Assembly: GCA_006844635.1 (NCBI GenBank)
Contig: SPJO01000111.1
Location: forward strand, 1 to 30,046
Reading direction: 5' to 3'
Origin: Methylophilaceae bacterium
GTDB lineage: Bacteria; Pseudomonadota; Gammaproteobacteria; Burkholderiales; Methylophilaceae
Length of the DNA: 30,046 nt
Part shown: positions 22,954 through 30,046 of the stretch, piece after piece
How the letters are laid out: each line of letters starts with the position of its first letter
How positions within the stretch are numbered: the stretch's first letter is position 1
Translations under genes and position numbers: made by a program
Notes under the pieces: generated by a model
The model's database searches: none
Seen by the model: only the letters and a program-made list of their open reading frames with translations
Told to the model about the DNA's origin: nothing

Positions 22954-25900
22954 CTTGCCGCCTCTTCAACAGCTTCTGGGCTCACAGCACCGGGTGCTTC
23001 AGTTTCTGGTGAATCTGCCGCCTGCGATGTTACTTTTTGAGTATCTAAAGTGAGTTCAATTTTGATTGCTTGATCTCCCTCTTTCACCTCGGCTTTATCC
23101 AATAAACTTAAGCGCTCTTCTGTAATTCCATTGCTTAGCAGTGCATCGCGAATAGCCTGCCCTCTTGCTGCAGCAAGCGCTTTCAAATCATCTTCAGTCA
23201 CTTCAATACTCGCAATCAAAGCAGTCTGTGCTTTTTCATAATGGCCTTCTTCCGGCTCTTCAAATTTAGAGACCATGCGCTTAAACAAGCCCTTTTTAGT
23301 TAGTTTATTATGTAGGCTATCAACTGCATCTTGCGCATTTTCATTCGCTAAATCTACTGGCCCTGGCTTTTGCCCTTCGGCTAACTCAAGGCCCATTTCT
23401 GCTGCCACTTGCTGGCGGTAAGTGCTTTCTTTAATCGCTTGTGTATCGAGTTCAGTGTTATAGCTAGGCACAATGCCTAAGGACAGCCCTTTTCGTTTAG
23501 ATAGCGCTGTACTAACCTGCAATAACTTTTCCATTTCTGGCGGCGAAACTTCACTCACCCCAGCCTCAAACGCAATGCCATCAAACTCCTCCGCACCATT
23601 ACCAAAAATTTTGCCCAATGCTCTAAATGGTGCTGTCACAATTTTAGTCAGCACATTCCTGAAAGCTTTCCAAACAATGCTGCCATAACTAAATTCCGGA
23701 TCATCAAGACTACCCGAGATCGGCAAATCCAAATCAATCACACCATCACTATCTTCTAAAATTGCAATCGCTAAATCCAATGGTAAATCAGCGGCTTCAT
23801 CACTCTCCACTCTCTCACCAAGCTTGAGTTTATTGACAACAAATTTATTTTCGCCAAGCAACTGCTGTTGTTTGATTTTATAACCCAAGTCCACAGACAG
23901 TTTGCCGGAATCAATACGTCTGCCTGCAAACTTGCCAGAGTAAGGTGTGAGCTTACTCATATCAAGGTTAGTAAAAGCTAGCGTAATATCCGTAAAATCT
24001 GTTGCTTGGAATGGCTGTAAGGTACCCCTTATCCGTGCACTCCCATATTCATCAACCTTACCATCCAATTCAACTTGCGCGACTTTATCTACCTGTGTCG
24101 CCAAGCCATTCACTACTCCATTCAATGAATGAATATTCGTACCAAAAGGGGTGATTAAAGATAAATCTGCAAATTCTAGCTTCGCATCTTGTAGCAACAC
24201 ACGATCTACCGTCACAGGAAATGTTTCTTTGCTGTTATCAGCAGGTGAAGCTGTCACAACAGCTTTCACTGGTTTTTCAACGGTTTCAATTGCTTTGGGT
24301 GCTTGTACTGGTTGAATCAACGAACCGGACTGAACAGCACCGGCACCTGCCTTAACCTCTTTCACTGCACTTTCAGCATATGAAACAGGCTCAGTCACTG
24401 GCGCTGTCTGCTCACTACGTAAAATTCGCTGCACGTTCATACTTTTATCAGCATTGATAATAAACTTGCCCGAAGGCTGGACGAGCGTTAACGTCTTCAT
24501 ATGCAGCTTATCTGGGCCCAATACAAACTGCATGCCTTCACCCTTCATCGCATCCCAACTTAAAAATGGCGCATCATCTTCTTCCTCAAGTAGCGCCAAT
24601 TTTTTCACATTAAAGCCACCATTAAAATTAAGCGCCAATTGTTTTTGTTGCTTCACCCGTAGCTTTCCTGATACGCCCAGCGAACCACTGTTTAATTTCA
24701 ACAATGCAAACTGATTAACATAGGGTGCGAATGGTTTTAGAGACAAACCAGTTAGACGCAAACCTAAATCTGTTTTAAACGGTGCCGGCCAGAGTTTACC
24801 TTTGGTACTAAACCGCCCACCTTGTTTAATTTGAAAAGCGGCCTTAACTGGCAAAGGCTTTGTCATATCCAGAGAAGCATCTTGTACTTCAATATTCCCT
24901 TTGACAATATCCATCACAACGGGAGTCGGCGCACTAGCATCTTCAATATGTACGTTAGCGCCTTCCAGTGCAATCTTGTTCAAAGCGAGCATCCAAGGAG
25001 CGCTTGCTTCTTTGTTCGCTTCATTATCATTGACTTCTGCTGGCTTCTTAGCCGCTACAGTCGTCTTGCTTGCTTTAGTTGGCGGCGCCTTAAATAAGTC
25101 TTGCCAATTGGTTGACTGATCAGCGCGCTTGATTACCGATGTTTTCAATCCCGAGAATAAAACTGATGCCACATTCACTTGCTGTGTATCTAAAGCGACA
25201 ACACCCTCCGCCATGGTTGCTTTGTCGAGTGTCGCAATCGGTTTATCTGTTGCATCAGCTTTGCTTAAACGCACTGCCGACACAACGACTTCTTGAATAT
25301 TCGCTTGGTTCTCAGCCAAGTCAAAACTCACCGCATTCACATCAACAGTTGGTACCGCAACCGCCAGCTGCTGCCCTTGCTTCACTTGGATGTTAGCCAA
25401 ATGTAGTCCTAAATCGCTAAATGTCAGTTGCGGCTTATCTGCCATCAACAGATCAAGTTGCGGCAACTTAGCATGACTTTCCTGCAAGTCAACCACTAGC
25501 GCCTCACCTTGTTGCAGTCCGAAATCCGCTAGTTTCAATTCAACATCGTTGACCTTTAATGTCGGCTGCTGTGTCTTCACAAAATCTAATGTCGCCGCAT
25601 TCAAACCCACATGACTTAATGACAGCAAACCGCCATCAGCCATCTCTCCCGATACATCCTTTAACGACAATGCAATATTATTGAGCGCTACTGCTGCCTG
25701 CGCATTTGGCATTGAAAAATCGTAATTGAAACTTGTTTGCAAACTGCCATGATTAACTTGCACTGGCAGCTTAAGCCCTTCGACTAATTGCAGCATATCG
25801 GCAATTTGGATACCCTCCAAAGCCACCACCCCTTTAGAAGCAACAGGATTAACCCCCATATCCCCCTTCCACTTCAAGGTACCTCCATCCTCAGCAAATG

Positions 25901-26528
25901 CAGCTGAAATCAAATAGTCTCCACGGTCTTTGGGTAAGGTAGAAAAACCCTTCAACTGGAACCCCAACGGAGTCAGCGTCGTACTAATTGGATCAGGACG
26001 GCTATCATCGGCATAATGCATCTTGCCTTGGCTCACTTGAATATGTCCAATGATTAACCTTGGGATTGTGTTGTTGTCACTTGGCGGCGAAGGGTTCTCG
26101 TTCAGCTTATTTAATAAACCATCCCAATTCATTTCACCGCTTGGCGCTATGGTCAAATTAACGTTCGGCTCTACCAGCCCTATCTGTTTAAACTTCCAAG
26201 CCAAGTCAAACATGCCGCTCAACTCAAAATCGATCACCAATTTTTTAAAGCTCGCCAGCTGTTCACCCTGTTGGTTCGCCAGTTGCAAGCCCTCAACAGT
26301 CGCTTTTAAGCGGAATGGATCAAAAGCCACTTGCTCCACGGTAGCAACGCTAGCAAACGACTCTTTTGCAGCCCAAGGGACTAATTTTTTAGCTAGCGGG
26401 TTTACGGCAAAATAACTAAATAGCAAATAAAATACAAACAACCCAGCCAACACTTTTGCTAGTAATAGCCAAGAGAGTTTCTTACAAAAGGCTTGCCATT
26501 TAGTTTTCAGTTTGCTCATCATTTGCAT
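22950..26528 (-). CDS. Large DUF748/AsmA-like envelope protein
   Basis: A 1192-residue protein with one N-terminal membrane helix at about residues 17-42 (LSWLLLAKVLAGLFVFYLLFSYFAV) and a very long periplasmic part. It has the DUF748 layout: many beta-rich repeats near LKATVEGLQLAN, GSLGVSGKLRVKQQ and IPRLIIGHIQVSQGKMHYADDS, with LPLDLAIAILEDSDGVIDLDLPISGSLDDPEF near residue 960. It ends in alanine/glutamate-rich sequence. A low-complexity Pro/Ala/Val stretch near 720-780 joins two such halves. DUF748 proteins resemble AsmA/TamB-type lipid transporters in outline, but no function is assigned. The ATG lies about 7 bases from a TATAAT, so the start may shift to the ATGs at 26522 or 26519. Confidence 0.8.
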   Translation of the reverse strand: MQMMSKLKTKWQAFCKKLSWLLLAKVLAGLFVFYLLFSYFAVNPLAKKLVPWAAKESFASVATVEQVAFDPFRLKATVEGLQLANQQGEQLASFKKLVIDFELSGMFDLAWKFKQIGLVEPNVNLTIAPSGEMNWDGLLNKLNENPSPPSDNNTIPRLIIGHIQVSQGKMHYADDSRPDPISTTLTPLGFQLKGFSTLPKDRGDYLISAAFAEDGGTLKWKGDMGVNPVASKGVVALEGIQIADMLQLVEGLKLPVQVNHGSLQTSFNYDFSMPNAQAAVALNNIALSLKDVSGEMADGGLLSLSHVGLNAATLDFVKTQQPTLKVNDVELKLADFGLQQGEALVVDLQESHAKLPQLDLLMADKPQLTFSDLGLHLANIQVKQGQQLAVAVPTVDVNAVSFDLAENQANIQEVVVSAVRLSKADATDKPIATLDKATMAEGVVALDTQQVNVASVLFSGLKTSVIKRADQSTNWQDLFKAPPTKASKTTVAAKKPAEVNDNEANKEASAPWMLALNKIALEGANVHIEDASAPTPVVMDIVKGNIEVQDASLDMTKPLPVKAAFQIKQGGRFSTKGKLWPAPFKTDLGLRLTGLSLKPFAPYVNQFALLKLNSGSLGVSGKLRVKQQKQLALNFNGGFNVKKLALLEEEDDAPFLSWDAMKGEGMQFVLGPDKLHMKTLTLVQPSGKFIINADKSMNVQRILRSEQTAPVTEPVSYAESAVKEVKAGAGAVQSGSLIQPVQAPKAIETVEKPVKAVVTASPADNSKETFPVTVDRVLLQDAKLEFADLSLITPFGTNIHSLNGVVNGLATQVDKVAQVELDGKVDEYGSARIRGTLQPFQATDFTDITLAFTNLDMSKLTPYSGKFAGRRIDSGKLSVDLGYKIKQQQLLGENKFVVNKLKLGERVESDEAADLPLDLAIAILEDSDGVIDLDLPISGSLDDPEFSYGSIVWKAFRNVLTKIVTAPFRALGKIFGNGAEEFDGIAFEAGVSEVSPPEMEKLLQVSTALSKRKGLSLGIVPSYNTELDTQAIKESTYRQQVAAEMGLELAEGQKPGPVDLANENAQDAVDSLHNKLTKKGLFKRMVSKFEEPEEGHYEKAQTALIASIEVTEDDLKALAAARGQAIRDALLSNGITEERLSLLDKAEVKEGDQAIKIELTLDTQKVTSQAADSPETEAPGAVSPEAVEEAAS

Positions 26529-26680
26529 CGTATTATTATAGGCGTTTCATTATTCATTGATATTTATTTTACATCGCTTTACGCAATATCTTATAAGGCC
26601 GCACTTTCCCCGCCCGAACCATCAGAATACGCCTTCAAACTAGTCCACACAATCACCCTGGTAATATAAACCTAGTGTTT

Positions 26681-26709
26681 TAGTCAAGAATTGGATTTTA
26701 TGGCATAAT
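26681..26709 (+). promoter_or_regulatory. Putative extended -10 promoter of cysE
   Basis: TGGCATAAT (26701-26709) matches the extended -10 form TGnTATAAT with one mismatch. TAGTCA at 26681-26686, 17 bases upstream, matches four of six -35 positions. The start would be near 26716, giving a short leader to cysE at 26740. Confidence 0.5.
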
Positions 26710-26739
26710 AGCGCCTTTATTTATGCCACAAAAAGCAAC

Positions 26740-27474
26740 ATGTTTGACCATCTAAAAGAAGACATCTCTATCGTGTTTGATCGCGACCCAGCGGCACGCA
26801 CGCATTTTGAAGTGCTCACGACCTACCCAGGCGTGCATGCACTGATTATGCATCGCTTCAGCCATTGGTTATGGCGTGCTCGCCTACACTGGCTAGGTCG
26901 TTTTTTTTCACATATTGGTCGCTTCCTAACAGGCATTGAAATTCACCCTGGTGCAACCATTGGGCGCCGATTCTTTATCGACCATGGTATGGGAATCGTC
27001 ATTGGCGAAACAGCCATCATTGGCGATGATTGCACAATCTACCATGGCGTCACCCTAGGCGGCACCTCCTGGAACAAGGGCAAACGCCATCCAACTTTAG
27101 AAGATGGCGTTGTCATTGGTGCTGGCGCAAAAGTACTTGGCCCAATCACCATTGGAAAAAATGCCAAAATTGGTTCTAACGCAGTCGTTGTAAAAGATGT
27201 GCCAGATGACGCAACGGCAGTGGGTATTCCTGCGCGCATTCTGGAAGAAGAAAAAGCGAAAGCGGCAGAAGCAAAAGCCAAGTTCAGCGCCTACGCGGTT
27301 AGCGATGATGAAAATGACCCGATTAACAAGGCATTGCAACCCTTATTAAATGAAATCACATCCTTAAAAGAACAAGTCGCTAGCCTTAGTGACGCCAAAT
27401 CAGAAAAGAAAGTGGCTAGGGCATTTACGGTCAAAACAACCAAACGCAAGCCAAAAAAAGTGTCGACAGACTAA
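26740..27474 (+). CDS. cysE: Serine O-acetyltransferase CysE (EpsC-type)
   Basis: CysE acetylates L-serine with acetyl-CoA to O-acetylserine, the committed step of cysteine synthesis. The 244-residue protein starts MFDHLKEDISIVFDRDPAARTHFEVLTTYPG, the short-N-terminus (EpsC) type. It continues with HWLWRARLHWLGRFFSHIGRFLTGIEIHPGATIGRRFFIDHG and the left-handed hexapeptide helix from about residue 65 to 165, including HGVTLGGTSWNKGKRHPTLEDGVVIGAGAKVLGPITIG. The hexapeptide part ends at GIPARIL (about 166). A further 75 residues are alanine/lysine/glutamate rich and end in KPKKVSTD, unlike the Ile-ending tail that binds CysK in E. coli. It is followed by iscR 96 bases downstream. Confidence 0.95.
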   Translation: MFDHLKEDISIVFDRDPAARTHFEVLTTYPGVHALIMHRFSHWLWRARLHWLGRFFSHIGRFLTGIEIHPGATIGRRFFIDHGMGIVIGETAIIGDDCTIYHGVTLGGTSWNKGKRHPTLEDGVVIGAGAKVLGPITIGKNAKIGSNAVVVKDVPDDATAVGIPARILEEEKAKAAEAKAKFSAYAVSDDENDPINKALQPLLNEITSLKEQVASLSDAKSEKKVARAFTVKTTKRKPKKVSTD

Positions 27475-27494
27475 GCATTGAACTAAACCCCATA

Positions 27495-27527
27495 ATAATT
27501 GACTAAAATACTAGGTTATTATAAAAT
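27495..27527 (+). promoter_or_regulatory. isc operon promoter with IscR type-1-like operator
   Basis: TTGACT (27499-27504) and TAAAAT (27522-27527) are separated by exactly 17 bases, a strong sigma-70 pair. A 25-base site at 27495-27519 (ATAATTGACT...AAAAT...ACTAGGTTAT) matches the IscR type 1 consensus at about 21 of 25 positions. Overlap with the -35 supports repression by holo-IscR. Site assignment is from consensus knowledge; binding is inferred. Confidence 0.75.
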
Positions 27528-27570
27528 AGCCTTCTAATTTAATGACCCTATAACAAGAGACTACTGAAAG

Positions 27571-28071
27571 ATGAGACTAACCACAAAAGGCCGTTTTGCA
27601 GTCACTGCTATGCTAGACCTCGCATTAAATGAGGTGCATGTTGATGGCTCACAAAAACCCGTGACGCTAGCAGATATCAGCGAGCGCCAAGAGATCTCAT
27701 TATCTTATCTCGAACAATTATTTAGCCGTTTACGCCGTCAAGGTTTAGTCAGCAGTGTGCGCGGACCTGGCGGTGGTTACAATTTAGCAAAAACACAAGC
27801 TGACATCTCAGTTTCAGCCATTATTGCAGCCGTCGATGAAGATATCGACGCCACACAATGTAGTGGTAAAGAGGACTGCCATGGCGCTGATGGTCGCTGT
27901 ATGACCCATGAGCTATGGGCTTCACTGAACAAAAAGATTTTAGATCACCTATCGAGCGTGAGCATCGCCGACATGGTGGCCTCTCAGCAGAATAGAGAAG
28001 AAGGCAAAGTGGTATTCACATCGAACAGTGCTGCTTTAAATGACAACAATGAGGTCGCCATCAATGGCTAA
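27571..28071 (+). CDS. iscR: Iron-sulfur cluster regulator IscR
   Basis: An Rrf2-family winged-helix repressor of 166 residues. The DNA-binding part is MRLTTKGRFAVTAMLDLAL, with ISLSYLEQLFSRLRRQGLVSSVRGPGGGYNL (about 42-72) as recognition helix and wing. The cluster ligands are Cys97, Cys103 and Cys110 with His113, spaced C-x5-C-x6-C-x2-H. E. coli IscR has C-x5-C-x5-C-x2-H, so the second loop is one residue longer here. It overlaps the next desulfurase gene by eight bases and has its own predicted operator upstream. The [2Fe-2S] form is expected to repress the operon. Confidence 0.96.
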   Translation: MRLTTKGRFAVTAMLDLALNEVHVDGSQKPVTLADISERQEISLSYLEQLFSRLRRQGLVSSVRGPGGGYNLAKTQADISVSAIIAAVDEDIDATQCSGKEDCHGADGRCMTHELWASLNKKILDHLSSVSIADMVASQQNREEGKVVFTSNSAALNDNNEVAING

Positions 28072-29209
28072 CGCTTATTTTGATCACAACAGCACCAGCG
28101 CACTCAAGCCACAAGTGCTTGAAGCGATGATGCCGTATATGACAAAGCAGCATGGCAACCCAGCGAGCCAGCATAGTTTTGGCCGTCATGCGCATGAAGC
28201 CATTGAGCAAGCACGCCATCAGGTAGCCAAAGCGGTGGGTGCACAAGCGAGCCAAGTGGTGTTTACCGCAAGCGGAACAGAAGCCAATAACTTTGCAATT
28301 ACTGGCATTGCTAGCAACTTGAAACAAACGCAAATACTGACGAGCAGCATAGAACACCCTTGTGTAACGAATCCTGCAAAAGCCATGCAATGGCGTGGTT
28401 GGGAAGCAAAAAGCATTCAAGTGGATGACAGTGGCAATGTCGATTTAAGGGACTTGCAAACCTTGTTAGAAGCCCCCACTGATTTAGTATCAGTGATGAT
28501 GGCGAATAATGAAACTGGCGCCATCCAAAACATTGGCCGCGTTGTCGAGTTAGCAACGAGAAAAAAAGCATTAGTCCATACAGATGCTGTACAAGCATTA
28601 GGTAAAATCAACGTCAATTTTAATGACTTGAATGTGCATGCAATGACCGTGTCCAGTCATAAGATTGGTGGACCGTTAGGTGCAGGTGCACTCGTCCTAA
28701 ACAAACGAGTTGATATTCAACCATTGCTCTATGGCGGCGGTCAGGAAAGAGGCTTGCGCAGTGGTACGGAAAATATTGCCGCCATTGTTGGCTTTGGAAC
28801 TGCGTGTGAACTAGCAAAACAAGGTTTAAAAGACTTTTCGTCACACACGCTGATGTTAAGGCAGTTGTTAGAGATAGGCTTGCAAAGAACAGATGCGATT
28901 ATTTTTGGGCAACATGCGAATAGGCTACCCAACACAAGCTTTTTTGCCTTTAAGAACATTGATGGTGAAACATTAGTCACGGCTTTAGACAAATTGGGCT
29001 TTGCAGTTGCCAGCGGTTCTGCCTGCTCTAGCGCGAGTAGTGAGCCTAGCCATGTTTTATTGGCGATGGGTGTAGACCCTGATTTAGCGCGTGGCGCGAT
29101 TCGTGTGAGCTTTAGTGCTGACAATACAAAAAAGCAAGTGGAAAAGTTTCTGCAAGCAATAAAGCAAGCAGTAAAAGATTTAAGACAATTAACATCGGTA
29201 GCTGCATAA
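28064..29209 (+). CDS. NifS/IscS-like cysteine desulfurase (second copy, upstream of iscS)
   Basis: A pyridoxal-phosphate enzyme that should remove sulfur from L-cysteine to give alanine and a persulfide. From the ATG at 28064 it has 381 residues: FDHNSTSALKPQVLEAM, SGTEANNFAI, the PLP-binding Lys200 in SSHKIGGPLGAG, and active-site Cys321 in ASGSACSSASSEPSHVLLAMGV. His98 in IEHPC matches the PLP-stacking histidine. The start is supported by GAGGT nine bases upstream, and it overlaps iscR by eight bases; the open frame extends eight codons further upstream without a better site. It is clearly a paralogue of the following iscS, more divergent in the N-terminus. It may serve a specialised sulfur acceptor or assist IscS; there is no direct evidence. 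Confidence 0.9.
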   Translation: MANAYFDHNSTSALKPQVLEAMMPYMTKQHGNPASQHSFGRHAHEAIEQARHQVAKAVGAQASQVVFTASGTEANNFAITGIASNLKQTQILTSSIEHPCVTNPAKAMQWRGWEAKSIQVDDSGNVDLRDLQTLLEAPTDLVSVMMANNETGAIQNIGRVVELATRKKALVHTDAVQALGKINVNFNDLNVHAMTVSSHKIGGPLGAGALVLNKRVDIQPLLYGGGQERGLRSGTENIAAIVGFGTACELAKQGLKDFSSHTLMLRQLLEIGLQRTDAIIFGQHANRLPNTSFFAFKNIDGETLVTALDKLGFAVASGSACSSASSEPSHVLLAMGVDPDLARGAIRVSFSADNTKKQVEKFLQAIKQAVKDLRQLTSVAA

Positions 29210-29243
29210 GCTAGCGTGAAAACAGAAGGAAGTAAGAAACCAA

Positions 29244-30046
29244 ATGGATAGAATGCCAATTTATTTAGATTACTCTGCGACGACACCTGTAGACCCACGT
29301 GTTGCAGAGAAAATGATTCCATACTTAACAGAATCGTATGGTAATCCTGCTTCGCGTAGCCACCCTTATGGCTGGACAGCAGAAAAAGCCGTTGAAAATG
29401 CGCGCGAAGAAGTGGCTAAATTGGTCAATGCCGACCCGCGTGAAATTGTTTGGACATCTGGTGCAACGGAATCTGACAACCTAGCGATTAAAGGCGCTGC
29501 AAACTTTTACAGTGGCAAAGGTAAACATATTATTACTGTGGCTACAGAACATAAAGCGGTGATTGACCCTGTGCGTGAATTAGAGCGCCAAGGCTTTACA
29601 GCGACTTTCCTTGAACCCAATGATGATGGCTTAGTCGATATTGAAACATTTAAAGCGGCGATTCAACCAGATACGGTATTGGCCTCAGTCATGTTGGTCA
29701 ATAATGAAATTGGCGTGATTCAAGACATTGAAGCCATTGGCAATGTTTGTCGTGAAAACGGCATTATTTTTCATGTTGATGCTGCACAAGCAACTGGCAA
29801 GGTTGAAATCGACCTAGCGCATTTACCTGTCGATTTAATGAGCTTCTCAGCACACAAAACATACGGCCCGAAAGGCATCGGCGCATTATATGTTCGCCGT
29901 AAACCGCGTGTGCGTATCGAAGCACAAATGCATGGTGGTGGTCATGAACGCGGCATGCGCTCTGGCACATTAGCACCGCATCAAATTGTCGGCATGGGCG
30001 AAGCATTTCGAATCGCCCGTCTCGAAATGGCGGAAGAAAATGCACG
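29244..30046 (+). CDS. iscS: Cysteine desulfurase IscS, N-terminal part, cut by window edge
   Basis: IscS supplies sulfur to the scaffold IscU for iron-sulfur assembly and to thiolation pathways. The window holds 267 codons: MPIYLDYSATTPVDPRVAEKM (a near-exact IscS opening), SGATESDNLAIKGA, ATEHKAV with the PLP-stacking His, HVDAAQATGKVEID, and SFSAHKTYGPKGIGALYVRR with PLP lysine Lys205. The active-site cysteine loop lies beyond 30046. ATG 29244 is preceded by AGAAGGAAG about 13 bases away, a little far; an in-frame ATG at 29253 would start exactly at MPIYLDYS. It follows the second desulfurase by 34 bases, so the two are cotranscribed under iscR control. Confidence 0.95.
   Translation, partial: MDRMPIYLDYSATTPVDPRVAEKMIPYLTESYGNPASRSHPYGWTAEKAVENAREEVAKLVNADPREIVWTSGATESDNLAIKGAANFYSGKGKHIITVATEHKAVIDPVRELERQGFTATFLEPNDDGLVDIETFKAAIQPDTVLASVMLVNNEIGVIQDIEAIGNVCRENGIIFHVDAAQATGKVEIDLAHLPVDLMSFSAHKTYGPKGIGALYVRRKPRVRIEAQMHGGGHERGMRSGTLAPHQIVGMGEAFRIARLEMAEENA

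Noticed and set aside
28741..29322. 193-codon minus-strand ORF opposite the second desulfurase
   Set aside because: Mirror of a well-supported coding sequence; the long open frame follows from codon bias.
29764..30045. Minus-strand ORF opposite iscS
   Set aside because: It lies entirely within clear IscS coding sequence on the opposite strand and has no motifs.

Overview
The window looks like core chromosome of a betaproteobacterium. The gene orders rpoE-rseA-rseB-rseC-mucD and lepA-lepB-DUF4845-rnc-era-recO-pdxJ-acpS, the HtpG N-terminus and the moderately AT-rich sequence suggest a methylotroph-type family such as Methylophilaceae. That placement is inference from gene content and protein flavour; no search was run. 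Coding density is very high. No gap exceeds about 265 bases, and I saw no tRNA, rRNA, CRISPR array, insertion sequence or prophage.

Layout. 1-2413: the start of htpG (minus, cut by the window edge) behind a heat-shock-type promoter, a membrane-anchored DUF4230 protein (plus), then djlA and tcdA (minus). 2474-8877: an eight-gene minus-strand operon (lepA, lepB, DUF4845, rnc, era, recO, pdxJ, acpS) with overlaps or gaps of a few bases, covering translation, protein export, RNA processing, ribosome assembly, recombination repair and cofactor synthesis. 9142-10686: a plus-strand GMC flavoprotein dehydrogenase with a cysteine cluster, sitting between lepA and mucD, which are neighbours in many relatives. 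10743-14982: the envelope-stress module (mucD, rseC, rseB, rseA, rpoE, all minus) with a sigma-E-type promoter in front of rpoE. 15025-18164: plus-strand nadB, a secreted SNase-like nuclease, slyD and an RDD membrane protein. 18210-20765: mutS (minus). 20766-22953: a gap holding a 15-codon thiolase-like remnant, an unrecognised 72-residue protein, suhB (minus) and trmJ (plus). 22950-26528: a 1192-residue DUF748/AsmA-like envelope protein (minus). 26740-30046: cysE, then the start of the iron-sulfur operon: iscR, a second cysteine desulfurase, and iscS running off the edge.

How the parts fit. RpoE is held by RseA and RseB, and MucD is a periplasmic protease of the same stress response; the rpoE promoter resembles a sigma-E site, so the circuit probably autoregulates. 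IscR most likely represses its own operon through a type-1-like site over a good sigma-70 promoter. CysE upstream supplies the cysteine pathway whose product is the sulfur donor for the desulfurases.

I found no clear multi-gene undescribed system. The points most worth a second look are the GMC dehydrogenase inserted at a conserved junction, with a cysteine pattern that could ligate an iron-sulfur cluster; the two tandem desulfurases behind iscR; the ambiguous, possibly extended RpoE start; the thiolase-like gene stub; and the CysE tail that lacks the usual CysK-binding end.
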